From Cryptomeria japonica (Eukaryota; Streptophyta; Pinopsida; Cupressales; Cupressaceae), in the NCBI RefSeq assembly GCF_030272615.1, contig NC_081410.1, positions 119,722,640 through 119,786,639 on the forward strand: a DNA stretch of 64,000 bases, in the 5' to 3' direction. Position numbers and translations under genes: made by a program. The notes beneath the pieces were generated by a model that saw nothing but the letters and a program-made list of their open reading frames with translations, did no database searches and was not told the origin of the DNA. Positions 50,048-60,974 of the stretch are shown here, in pieces. Within the stretch, counting starts at the first letter, position 1, and every line of letters starts with the position of its first letter.

Positions 50048-50763
50048 GAAGCAAATTGTAAGACAAATGGTTGAATATATTAATGCCATACATAGTCTGA
50101 ATCCCCAGGCTTTGTCACAAATATCACTATCCTTTTATCTGAAATCCCTAGTGAACCTGAAGTTACTAGGTCAAGTTCAAAGGAACCGCATGATAGTTGA
50201 ATTTTTTTATAAATGGCTTGAGTCTATAGCGCAACAAGGCACATATTATATTGATAATCTAATAAAAGTGTTTGGGGGTTATGTAGCTATAAGGAAGGAG
50301 CTTGAATTGGAAGCCTTAGCATGAAAAAAAGAAAAGAATAAATGGGTAGCAGTATTGACACAAATGAATGATGTGCAGAGGTTTGGAGTTATGAAATTTC
50401 TTGCTGAGAAGCCTTTGGATGGTTTGGATGATAACGTGTTGTATGCGGCGAAGAAAACATTGAATGGAGGAACTCAATCATTAAACAAGGCCATGAGGAA
50501 TCCACCAAATTGCTTAAGGAGTTAAAAGAACTCATTAACATAATGCAAAAAGATTTGAAGTGCATTGATATACAATTGTTGAAGGATGATGGACAGATTG
50601 TCGAAGATGCAGCGTAGATGATCAAGGCCTTCAAGGAAAGAGTGTGTCTCGTTAAAGAGACGAAATCCCTGACTACTGATGATTTCTCTCGAATAGCGAG
50701 GATTGAGTCCATGTTGATAGTTTGCTTTGATCATCTGGAAGCACATAAGAGTAAAGTCTTGTA
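50048..50763 (+). pseudogene. Unknown plant gene, 3' part, continued after element 2
   Basis: Continues the gene cut at 36171: KQIVRQMVEYINAIHSL, then SFYLKSLVNLKLLGQVQRNRMIVEFFYKWLESIAQQGTYY in adjoining stretches, then a stop at 50322, QMNDVQRFGVMKFLAEKP, and, after a shift, a helical, probably coiled-coil tail (MQKDLKCIDIQLLKDDGQ, IKAFKERVCLVKETKS, DDFSRIARIESML) to a stop near 50763. The left and right parts do not join exactly in frame. The first five bases are the putative target duplication. Confidence 0.5.
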
Positions 50764-53620
50764 GGTAAGCAAGGACAAAGAAGTCTGGAAGCACCGCACT
50801 ATACGTATTGGGCTTCCTCGCTATCAGCTTGTCCTCAACTTCTCGGTGACACATCTGGAGTGGCGAAATATACGTGGCACCTCGATAAAGCAGAATAAGC
50901 AAGCAGATTCTTCGATTGCATCAGAATCTTGATCATGTCACTCTGTTCACGACTCTTGGTCAGTTATCTTTTTTTAGTTATGTTAGTTATAGGCAAGACA
51001 GTTTCTTTAACTCCTAGATAGAGTTAAAATTTAATTCTAGTTACCTTTCAAAACTATAAGCTTGGAGTCTATTTATGTATCTAAGAAAGTAATTTCAAAG
51101 GTCCGAAAAACTTTTAAAATTAGCAGACTTTGTTTCTTTTGGATGTTGTGGATTTTTTAGTGAAGACATTTTATCTATGAATGAAATGATACATTTTCAA
51201 TAAGGATAGTTTTGTGAAGTAAAATTTATCTGATTGCAAGTCTGTGGGCTTTGCATATAAAGAATTTATCTTTGTGGCATTCATGTGGTGTTGACTAATG
51301 AATGTAAAATGCATTTCTTCGCTTTCTGGTTAAAAGTGAAGTTAATGTTTGTGTATGTTTAAAAATTTATTAGATATCTTATGGGAAGTTGCACCCTTAT
51401 GCAAAGGGTAAACCAATAATCGGTTCACCCAATTGTTGGTTTGATTTTCCTTTTCAAAAAGAGTGTACATGAGTCATTCACCATAAAATCAAGAAAGGGA
51501 AAATCTGTTAACCAACATGTTGGAACCATTTCAGGGGTTTTTAGTTTTGGGGAAGCCATGAATTTCACGGTTGGGAGTTGATTTTTAGGAAGAAAGAGAA
51601 ATACGACATAGCTAAGAGCTTGGGGAAATAATTTTACAACGAGTGGAAACTACCTCTGTGAAGGAGTACTTAGTTGCGGGTTGGCAAAGGAAGGATCTCG
51701 AGTCTCCATTTCAAGCTATATTTTGGTCATGATATTTAATCTAAGCCTAATGTGGCTATTTTCTATTATTCTTTACTTCTTGAATTTCAAAGATAGGTAT
51801 ATAACAGACATGGTTCTTTTGACGATATGGAGATGAATTATGTTAGCTGAAAGCTAGAAAAGATTTCATTCACAATGCTAATTAATGTATGGATGTGAAT
51901 GCTTTCTCAATGCAAATGAGAACATGTTCTCTAGATGTATTTCATAAAATGGTTGTTATAATTGTAACTTAATAAAGAGATACTACCACACAGTTCACTG
52001 TGGTGTCCGGTTGTGAATATATCTTCATTTGAAGAAGAATACATTACACCATGTCATATGTTGTATGTCTGTGAGTGTTTCATTAAACAGTAAGAAAAGT
52101 ATATACATTGAAACCTATAATAAGGTTGAATTTAGTTCTAATTATTAAAATAGTATAAATGTATACTTGAATGCTTATTTGGCTAATGCAGTCTTGTAAT
52201 TTAGAACGGTGTTAGAACTGCAACGACACCCTTAAATTTCAAAGGTGCTTTATATTCAAAGTTATTCAGAAAGAATATAGTTGAGTTGCTAAGACTAGAA
52301 TTTAACTCAACCATATAGAAATTAATTAAGTGGGAAATTGCACTTCAGTAGTGTTAGTTGTCTATACAATCTTAAGAATAACTTCCAAAGGATTGAGTTA
52401 CGACTTGTCTTAATTGGATAAAGGAAAACAGGCTTAAATATTTTTTTGCACTCCTAAATGCAAATTGGCATATTAGGAATTGATTAAGAGCATTTAATAA
52501 TTGTAGCAGTGGCAAGAACAATTACAAATGCAAAATACAAAATATTGAATGTACAGGAGAGTTGGTATCTCTAAAGCCTGTCATTCCTTTATCAAACTAA
52601 ATAAGAGTATTTTAGTTCAAGTTGGAATAGTGTAAATAGAAATAAACTAATACATCTAATCATATTATGGTCCTAAATCTCAGGAAGAGATCGGATAACC
52701 ACCATTATATTCAATTAAAACCAATTTTGGATAATTTGATTGTTGTTATTTAATTTAGTGTGTTAAGAAATGACAAGCAAGAGTAGTATTTTAGTACTCA
52801 TTAATGTCATTGGGTATAATAAATACTACAGGTGCACTTAGACATTTAGTAAACTTACCGTAGTGCGAAAATATTTGATAGACAAGGGAGCTTATAGTGC
52901 TTCTTAATGTAGATAGTCATATGTAAAGAAATACATAGCTTCGTTGCTTCCTAAAGCAGTTTGGCATTCATACAAAAATACATAGTTTCATTGGATGGCA
53001 CAACAACAGTAAGAATGCTCGTAATACATAAAAAAAACACAGAAGCTGATGCTGATGAGGGAGATAGCAGCCTCTTGTTTGTCTCATTTTTCCTCACTAA
53101 GGTAATTTAATCAGTTTAAACCATGCTACAATAAAAATAGAAGCGGACAATTTACATCTAAAATAAACTAAGGACTTTAACCTCAGGATGAGGTAGAGTA
53201 CCGATCGATACAATCAACTATGCCAAACTATGGAGAACTAGTTTGTCTTGATATTTAATGTAATATTCATGTGTGGAAAATGACATCGTATATTAATCAG
53301 TGTAGCTTAATGGAAAATACCAAATAATAAAGGCCAAGTATGGGATACTTCTCATGTGTAAATAACATTGAGACTGAGTGAAATGTGAACTATTCAACTA
53401 TTGTACTTCAAGACTGGTAAATTTTGTACAACATGTTGGTTCATTAAAAGAGGGACAATGAATTTTGCATATTCATTAAGCTTAGATTCATTCTTGTACT
53501 TGTGAGAGAGCAGGTTGCTAGCTCAAGGGCACAAGTATGAAATTCAAATTAAATTAATCTAGGATTTTGTCAAAGAAAGGTTACATTATAATAGTATAAG
53601 TCATCTCGAGTTTCATAGAG
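50764..53620. other. Intergenic, no gene seen
   Basis: AT-rich sequence between the broken gene and the copia relic. I see no LTR-X partner, no copia 5' LTR and no gag here. Confidence 0.5.
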
Positions 53621-53633
53621 CAAATCTTTCTCA

Positions 53634-54253
53634 GTAAAACATTTGTTAGATTTGGTTCATACAGACCTCTGTAGACCAATAAGGACTAGAAGTATTCAAG
53701 GTGATCGATATTTTATGATCTGCATTGATGATTGCTCAAGAATGATGTGGGTCACATTGTTGAAGGACAAAATAGAAGCCTTTAGCAAGTTTAAGGCATT
53801 CATGGCCTTAGCTAAAAAGGAAAGTGGGAAGAAGATAAAGTGCTTAAGAACTAATCGAGGTGGTGAATTTACTTTGAAGACAATGGAATTAAGAGGCAAC
53901 TTTCTGCACCTAGGACACCACACCAGAATGGTATTGCAGAGAGGAACAACCGGTCAGTTGTTGAAGCTTACAGAACTATGCTAATACAAGGTGTAGTTAA
54001 AACTTTGTGGAGAGAAGCTATCAGCACAACTGTCTATACTATGAACCGGATATTGGTTAAAAGAGGTAAGGATAAAAATCGTTATGAATACTGGTATGGT
54101 AGATCACCTAATGTCAGTTACTTTAAGGTTTTTGGCAGTAAATGTTATATCAAGAGAGGTGACTATGTTGATAAGTTTGATGCTAAGAGTGATGAAGGCA
54201 TATTTCATGGTTACTCCACCAAGAGAAAAGCCTATAAATGTTACAACAACTAG
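53634..54253 (+). pseudogene. pol: Copia integrase fragment
   Basis: Begins HLLDLVHTDLCRP and continues with IQGDRYFMICIDDCSRMMWV to CLRTNRGGEF. The second catalytic Asp, normally T/S-D-x-G-G-E-F, is Asn here. After a frameshift near 53900 the HQNGIAERNNRSVVEAYRTM region with the catalytic Glu follows in the next frame, then WREAISTTVYTMNRIL and the C-terminal GRSPNVSYFKVFGSKCYI. TAG at 54251-54253 closes it. In the family it would integrate the cDNA. Confidence 0.9.
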
Positions 54254-54859
54254 ACAAAGAGAATCATTGAAAGTGTTGATGTCCAAGTGGATTAGTGTCC
54301 TAAAGTTTCAAGAGAAACCAATGAGGAGAAGAAGGAAGATGAACCTTACATTTTGATTTTGGAATCAGAATCGATGAAACCAAAAGTTGGTGAAATGAAT
54401 GTTGTTGTAGTACTAGTTCAACCAGAATAGGTATATTCTGCAGAAGATGAAGATAGTGAGGAAGAAGAACTTGAAGATAATGATCATGTTATTCCGAGGT
54501 ATGTGAGACTCAATCATAATCCTGACCATATTATTGGAGATAAAGATGTTGGTGTGTAAACCAGAAGAAGAATAAGAGAGAATTCTTGTATGATCTCCAC
54601 TATCAAGCCTCGAACAGGAAAGGAAGCCTTTGGAGATGATCACTGGATCAAGGCTATGGAAGAGGAGCTTGACCAAATTGAGAAGAAAAATACATGGACC
54701 CTAGTACCCAGACCGGTGAACAAAAATGTAATTGGTACTAAATGGGTATTCAAGAATAAACTGAATGAAGATGGAGTAGTAGTCAGAAACAAAGCCAGAT
54801 TGGTATGCAAAGGTTATGCACGGGAAGAAGGAGAAGACTATGGCGAGATATTTTCACTA
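54254..54859 (+). pseudogene. pol: Copia linker and RT N-terminus
   Basis: An acidic linker (EDEDSEEEELEDNDH) with three in-frame stops leads to the RT entry: FGDDHWIKAMEEELDQIEK, NTWTLVPRP, IGTKWVFKNKLNEDG, RNKARLVCKGYAREEGEDYG, ending at IFS where the tRNA-like sequence interrupts. Frame and order agree with the part after the insertion. Confidence 0.9.
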
Positions 54860-54933
54860 TGCTCTGATTAAGAGTTGAACTCAAGAACTCCCACTTACTA
54901 AACGGGTGCTCTAACCAATTGAGCTATCAGAGC
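54860..54933 (-). tRNA. tRNA-Thr(AGU)-like sequence inserted in copia RT
   Basis: On the minus strand it folds into a full cloverleaf: 7-bp acceptor GCTCTGA/TCAGAGC, D stem GCTC/GAGC with a 9-base loop, anticodon stem CCCGT/GTGGG with two G-T pairs, loop TTAGTAA giving anticodon AGT (plus-strand 54897-54899), 5-base variable loop, T stem TTGAG/CTTAA with loop TTCAACT, and discriminator A. A box TAGCTCAATTGG and B box GTTCAACTC fit the Pol III consensus. No encoded CCA and no T run follows within about 40 bases, so expression is doubtful. It sits in place of the RT codons between IFS and the VARLE-like motif; see findings. Confidence 0.85.
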
Positions 54934-54940
54934 TTGAGAG

Positions 54941-56221
54941 CTTACTAGATCGGAAGGTGTTATGACTCTACTTGCATTTGAAGCATACAGGGGATTCAAA
55001 GTATATGATATGGATGTGAAGTCAACATTTCTAAATAGAATACTAGAAGAGGAAGTCTACATTGAGCATCCAGATGGTTATGCTTTGACAGATGCAAAGG
55101 ATATGGTGTGTAGACTACACAAGGCACTACATGGTTTGAAGCAAGCACCAAGAACATGGTATGAAATACTACATTCACACTTGGTGAAGATAGGTTTCCA
55201 GAGAACCAGTGAAGACAACAATATATATCTCAAGACTAAAGGAGATAAGATACTAGTTAGTGAAGTGTTTGTGGATGATATCATTTTTGGAGGCAATGAT
55301 GACATGAGTGATGACTTTGCGAATGAGATAAAAAGTGAATTTGAGATGTCTCTAGTTAGAGAGATAAAATTCTTCATAGGTTTACAAATTCAACAGATGA
55401 AGAATGGTATTTTTATCACACAGTTGAAATATGTGAAAGAGGTATTGAAGAAATTTGGAATGGGAGACTGTAAACCAGTTGGGACACCAATGGTTATAGG
55501 TTGTAAACTATCCAAGGAGGATGATTTCGCATCTATAGATGAAAAGGAGTACAGGTCAATGATAGGGAAACTGCATTATGTTGTTTACAACAGACCAGAT
55601 ATTGCTCATGCAGTTGGAGTAGTTGCAAGATTTCAGAAGAACACGAAGGAAAAACACACAGTAGCTACTAAAAGGATATTCATATATTTGAAAGGTACTA
55701 TTGATTATGGATTATGGTATCCATATGCAGGTAACTTTGATTTGAAAGTCTATACAGATGTAGACTCGGCAAGAAATGTTGATGACAGGAAGAGCACAAC
55801 CGGAGGTGCATTCTTTCTTGGAGGAAGGCTTGTATCTTGGAGCAACAAGAAGAAAAGTTGTATATGACAGTCTACTACTAAAGTTGAATATGTTGTAGCA
55901 TATATGAATTGTACCCAGGAAATTTGGATGAAACACATTCTAGAAGGATTCAAGTTGAAGATCACATAACTGGTAAAGATTTTATGTGATAACACCAATG
56001 CAATAAATATTTCAAAGAACCCGGTGTTGCATGCTAGAACCAAGCATATTGAGCTAAAATATTATTTCTCGAGGGAGAAAGTGCAGAGTAAAGATGTGTT
56101 ACTGGAGCATGTATCTACTAAGGAACAACTAGCGGATATCTTTACTAAACCTCTACCTAAGACTACTTTTGAGTATCTTAGAGGTCAGATAGGGGTTGTG
56201 CCCCTACATGAGGTTAATTGA
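54941..56221 (+). pseudogene. pol: Copia RT and RNase H
   Basis: Resumes at LTRSEGV, a drifted VARLEGV, then LLAFEAYRGFKVYDMDVKS, EEEVYIEHPDGYAL, HGLKQAPRTWYE and the catalytic site FVDDIIFGG, where most copia RTs have YVDD. The RNase H part runs from LKVYTDVDSARNVDDRKST to the end, DIFTKPLPKTTFEYLRGQIG, with a TGA at 55865-55867 and a TAA near 55967. It ends at TGA 56219-56221. RT and RNase H would make the cDNA in cytoplasmic particles. Confidence 0.93.
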
Positions 56222-56557
56222 GAAGATGTGGAAGACATCAGTCTCGGAGCTAATTGAAGGATCTTGAAGCAGGATTGGTGTAGAGTGGAGCTACTCCACA
56301 GGCGGAGCAACTTGATGCAGAACAGTGAAGTATGATACTGAATATTTTACTTTCACTTTGTCATTATTGTTAAAAGGGGAGAAGATTGTATGATTGATAG
56401 GGAGAAGAACTACAGACAGTTACTAGTTGAAGACATGGAGACTCGGTTGAAGAGAGTACATGGAAAAATGTAAACCAAGATTCCTATACCTATGTATGTG
56501 TATTACTCTTAATCATCACAATCAAAGGGTATTGATATTTGTATTGCCATCAATGCC

Positions 56558-56566
56558 AAAGGGGGA
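56558..56566 (+). other. Polypurine tract of the copia element
   Basis: AAAGGGGGA just upstream of TATTGTTGGCATTTG, the typical context of a copia 3' LTR start. Confidence 0.85.
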
Positions 56567-56569
56567 TAT

Positions 56570-57545
56570 TGTTGGCATTTGCATGAAGATTGCATTGATG
56601 AACTATTGTGTTGTCATTGATGTCAATTATAACCGGTAATGAAGGTAATAGAGTTGTATTACAACCGATAGTTGAGCTAGTGAAGGAAACCGATATTACT
56701 ATTGAAGTAGTGAGATCAACTGGTAACCCTACCAGTTGATATGCCAAACCCTAACCGATGGAGCTTGGTGAATCGATTGTGTTGATCTATGATCAAATGG
56801 TGATCAAAGATGATTATGCCACGTATGCACGATGCACGTGATAAGTTTCAAAGTGGTTTTGGCATGTAGAGATAACTGTTTTATCTTGGGAATGAGCAAG
56901 TGTATTGCATGAAGAGGAAACCGCATGATGAGTTATAGGATTCGATGAAGCGGTGATCAAGGAGCGGTCAAGGTTGTCTTGTACAATGTGCAATGATTGT
57001 TATGTAATCCAACGGTCATGTTTGAACTGATTTGTTTTGTAATCTCCATGAGATCTCAGGTTTGTGATGTGTTACCGACCTATTGTTTTGCTTATAAGGT
57101 CGATGAGTTGTTTTGTTGTAGTGTTGGAAATTTTGGTTAAGTGTCAGTATGATTAATTGTCGAACCAGAAGGAGTATCTGCAATATGTTTGAAGGCAGAT
57201 AGGAGCATGAAAAGGACCTGATCAAGTAGAGTAGTGCTATATACCAAATCAACAAAACCCTGTTGTTCTCTAACAATTACAACAGTTAAATCCCTTAACC
57301 GGGTAAGCTTTAATAGGCTTAGTGCTATCTAAATCCTCTAACTAGGTGATCCATTAGCTTGCATTTCAAATCCTCTATCGAGGTTACTCTTAACAGGGTA
57401 TTGCTTTTAACAGGGCATTGTAGTCAATCCCTTAACCGGGTGGTCCCTAATAGGATCTGTTCCTAATAGGACATTTTTGTAAAGCTTCTAATAAGGCTTG
57501 GCTCCTAACAGGGTAAACTTCATAAGAGTTCAGAATACTTGTGGG
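56570..57545 (+). repeat. Copia 3' LTR (right end not certain)
   Basis: Begins TGTTGGCATTTGCATG. Its right part carries recurrent short units such as CTTAACCGGGT, CTAATAGG and CTAACAGGGT at 57290-57520, typical of this LTR type. The end may be the CA near 57531; element 4 starts at 57546. No 5' partner is present. Confidence 0.75.
57290..57520 (+). repeat. Degenerate CTAACAGGGT/CTTAACCGGGT repeat in copia LTR
   Basis: Variants of a 10-12-base unit (TTAACCGGGTAAGC, TTAACAGGGTATTG, TTAACAGGGCATTG, CTAATAGGAT, CTAACAGGGTAAAC) recur about nine times at irregular spacing. Confidence 0.7.
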
Positions 57546-59036
57546 TGTAGACGTCTAAAAATGGTCAACGCTTGTGGAGTCATACTTTAACATTTGCGCA
57601 TTGCCTTATTTTAGGGTTCTTGCGTTGCATTAACATTTCTTCTATGTTGCGCACTTGGTCTTTATCATTTGCGAGCATCGAGTCCTTCTTCTGCATTCCT
57701 CATTTTTCTCACTTTTGAATTAGGTCTTGTCGATAGCAATCTTCAGTCATGATTTTGGTCGATCTTATCCTATCGCATCATAGTGCGTACTCATTTATCA
57801 TCATTTTGGACATCGTCAATCCTAATCAATGATAGAATTAGGGTTTTTTCCTCTTGTCAATCTCGTCATTTTGCGATCGATTTGTCATCGATCCTCATCC
57901 TTGTCAATCTTGTCATTTTGCGATCGATTCGTCATCGATCCTTGTCATGGTCAATCTTGTCATTTTGCGATCGATTTGTCATCGATCGTTGTCCTTTTCA
58001 ATCATGTCAATTTGGATCGATTAGTCATTGTTCCTCGTCAATTGGCGCCTATCAATTTGATCTCCTTGTTAATCTTGGTCAATTTGTCATTGATTTTTGT
58101 CAACCAATCTCAATCATTTATCAACATTGGTCCTTTGCCAATCAAAATCATGATCGAATCGACATTAATTTCTTGTTGTCTTGACCTAATTCCTTGTCCT
58201 CTTATTTTTAGGGTTTTATGATTTGATCATTAAATCCTTTTCTTCTTCTTGGTGGGTTAAATAAATCTATTTATTTAGTCCTAGGTCTTTTCATGAATTA
58301 ATTAATGGATGAAAACCTATTAATTAATTCACTTAATTTCTATTTCATCTTTTTCCTCAATTTTCCAATTTACTAATTTCTCCTAATTCCTAATTTCTAT
58401 TTCTCCTATTTTCTTCAATTTTCTCTAAATTTTCCCCTAATTTTCTCCTATGTTTGTGCTTCCATTTGTTGCAATCATGGAGGCTATTTTCTCTCTCCCT
58501 TTTGTCATGGGAATGGCATTTTAATCTTGTCATAATTTGTCATAATTGTTGTCAATCAATCAATTTTGCATAGAAAATGTCAATTTTGTCATAATTTGTC
58601 ATATTTGTCATTCTTGATTTGAAATTTCCTTTCAAATCTCTTCATGATAATCTTGTCATCTCTCCAATTTGTCTATAAATTGGATGATTTTCTTCAATCA
58701 AAGGAATTAATCACATTTTCAGAATCAATCACATTTTCAATCAATCAACCACGCTTCTAGTATCCTTATGCTACAATTTTCATCTTGTCAATCTTGCTTG
58801 CTTTCATACTTGCATTTTGCACTTGTAGGTGAGAACCACAAACAAAGTAATTTGAAGGAGAAAGAAGGACAATGGAGGAACAATGAAGGAGATACATGCT
58901 TTGGTTTGCATTTTATTTTAGTATTTCATCTTCATGCCTTTATTGATTGTATTAGGATTTTTTATCATTGCAATCTAGTTATTTGTGGTTGAGCTAATTT
59001 AATATTGCTTTGATGCATTCCATTTTCCTAGTTACA
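57546..59036 (+). repeat. Element 4, 5' LTR
   Basis: 1491 bp, TGTAGACGTC to GTTACA. It contains a GATCGATTCGTCATCGATCC-type repeat at 57860-58030 (about four copies of TTGTCATTTTGCGATCGATT) and many TTTGTCAT(AA)-type repeats at 58530-58680, plus one AT palindrome near 58260. Only one LTR lies in the window. Confidence 0.75.
57860..58030 (+). repeat. Tandem TGTCATTTTGCGATCGATT repeat in element 4 LTR
   Basis: Three clear and one or two partial copies of a roughly 55-base unit (TCAATCTTGTCATTTTGCG, then ATCGATTCGTCATCGATCC). The two overlapping open frames here are by-products of the repeat. Confidence 0.8.
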
Positions 59037-59041
59037 TTTTC

Positions 59042-59061
59042 TGGTGAATCCGACGTGAACT
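59042..59061 (+). other. Primer binding site of element 4, tRNA-Trp type
   Basis: TGGTGAATCCGACGTGAACT, five bases after the LTR. It agrees with the complement of plant tRNA-Trp as I recall it except at position 8 and the last few bases. Confidence 0.72.
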
Positions 59062-59145
59062 AACCCCTTAACCATGTTTTTGAGTGCTTTTGAGCTGATT
59101 TGCAGGTGAAAAACTCAAGAAACAGGGCGACTCAGAGCTTTTTGG

Positions 59146-59292
59146 ACACTTCTGCGCTTGTGTTGAGGCATTCTGCGCCTGTGTCAAGGCATTCTGCGCT
59201 TGTGTTGATGAGATTTGCGCCTGTGTTGATGCATTCTGCGCCTATGTTGATACATTTTGCGCCTGTGTTGAGACATTCTGCGCCTGTGTAAG
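59146..59292 (+). repeat. 21-bp tandem array in element 4 leader
   Basis: About seven units near GCATTCTGCGCCTGTGTTGAT, 21 bp each. The core GCGCCTGTGT is almost the GCGTCTGTGT motif of element 2's leader. Confidence 0.92.
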
Positions 59293-59589
59293 GCCAGAAA
59301 CAGAGGTAAAATCAGTTTCTTTTACTTGCAAATTAATTTATTTCATTTTGTTTATTGCATTCTAGTTTTTCTTTGGTACTAATTCTATGTGCAGCATCTT
59401 GGCATTACATGTGACCAAGACTAAAAAAATACAGCTACTAACAAATCTTATGCAGGACACGGTCAAAGACTTTCACTAAAACATCTTGCTTGCAATTTTT
59501 AGAGTAGTTGCACATGTCATTTCTTAAAGGTTAATGAACACCATGCATGCTTTGTTTGTTTTTAATTTGATTGCATGTTTTAACCCTTA

Positions 59590-60075
59590 GAATTGGGCCT
59601 GCGTCCCGATTTGCCTGGCACTTCGCACGGGCATTGGTGAGAGGGAACGACCCTAAGTGGTGACGGGCTAAAGCCAAGCTCTTCCAAACCACTCTAAATA
59701 ACTGTGGATGCAATGAAAGTTGTATGCAACGGGTGCTGGAATAGTATTGCGATGATTTATTAGCTGGATCAATACCCACCCGAACACATGCCTTTACTAG
59801 AATCTCTTGTTTTTTAGATGCCAAAATCCTTCTATCTGTTGGCTCAGGCGTTGTGATACGTGCATGCCGAAGACACCTCTCATGTACTCCTCAGTTAGAG
59901 TAGCAAGTTCTTGGGAAGTGATGCCCCTTGAACTCGAAGCTTGGTATGCCCGAGAAGTGAGTGCACTGTAAGGGGGAGCCAGTGCTACCAAGTGTCTAGC
60001 TATCTAGCTGAGTGTTGTATTTTATGGTTAGAGGATTCAACAGATATTGCCCTTGCCAGCCATAGGATTTGTTGT
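59590..60075 (+). promoter_or_regulatory. Leader module B (element 4 copy)
   Basis: Similar to 37715-38275 of element 2 through ordered landmarks: GGGAACGACCCTAAGTGGT (59643), AAATCCTTCTATCTGTTGG, AGAAGTGAGTGCACTG, GGGGAGCCAGTG, CAACAGATATTGCC and CCAGCCATA. The rest has diverged. No shared ORF supports protein coding. Confidence 0.55.
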
Positions 60076-60974
60076 GAATGTGCTTGATTATCTTGAGTCA
60101 AAGTCAAACAAACATTTTTGTCTTCTGTGATTGTCAAAAGTTAAATCAAAAACAAACTTTCAAAAGTGCTCATAATCAACTTGGGTTTTCAAAATCAACA
60201 ACCTTCAATTCAAAACAAAATCCAAACAAAAGTCCAAATTTGTCCAAGTATTCATCCAACATTTGAACATGGCTTGTCAAAACATTGAATATCCTTATTT
60301 CAAAATTCATGTCACTTTAGGCTAGGTCTTGCATAGTCCCACTTAGATCCTAGGACATATTGTCATCTCCCTTCATTTTAGTCCTTTTCATTGCAAGCGT
60401 CCTCATTTTGCACTTAGGTTCAAAATCATTTCCCTAAGTTTGCATTTCATTGTCATATCCAAGCTAGATTTCCATTTAGGTGGCATTCGTGCATTATCCT
60501 TGTCATGCTAAAATTAGGTCTTGCCTAGGTTGCATTTTGCATATTCCAAGTCATTGGTCTTTGCATATCCTTATCATTGTATTGTCATCTTGTCCTGGCT
60601 TCATCTTATCATATCACATCCTTAGATAATTTTCATGTCATATCCTAAGTCATTGTCATAATCATTTGCCTTCTTGCATTTGGTCTCAAAAATTTGGTTT
60701 GTCAAACTTGAAAAATCAAAACTTTGGATGATACCCTAAGTTGTTGTTAGGGAGTCTTGACCTTGTCTAAAATTTGTCCTTTCATTAATATCATTTTTGT
60801 CAAACCTAGCTTAGTATCCAACCATATAGGTGAGACATTGTCCATTTGTCCTATTGTCATTTGGTCCTTTGTCCTTTAAGGTCTCAACTTCATTTCAATT
60901 TCCCAAGGTTGTGTCTTTAGCTTTGCTTTTCAAAAGTTTGTCTCCAAAAATTCAAAAGGTACAAAAACATTAAG
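60076..60974 (+). other. Element 4 leader, rest
   Basis: About 0.9 kb rich in TTGTCAT, CTAGG and GTCCT words. No ORF, hairpin or array that I can support. Confidence 0.5.

Larger units (their letters stand above)
53634..56569 (+). mobile_element. Element 3: 5'-truncated Ty1/copia element
   Basis: Plus-strand copia relic: integrase core, RT, RNase H, then a 3' noncoding stretch, polypurine tract and the start of a 3' LTR at 56570. The 5' LTR, gag and protease are absent; the coding remnant begins just before HTDLC of the integrase. Integrase-before-RT order, the GKxAF linker motif (RTGKEAFGDDHWIKAMEEE) and KNAINISKNPVLHARTKHIE-type RNase H motifs identify copia. Several stops, one frameshift and a tRNA-like insertion disable it. 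Confidence 0.93.

Noticed and set aside
57783-58221. Two overlapping plus-strand ORFs of about 130 codons
   Set aside because: Both read the TTGTCATTTTGCGATCGATT repeat of element 4's LTR in different frames.
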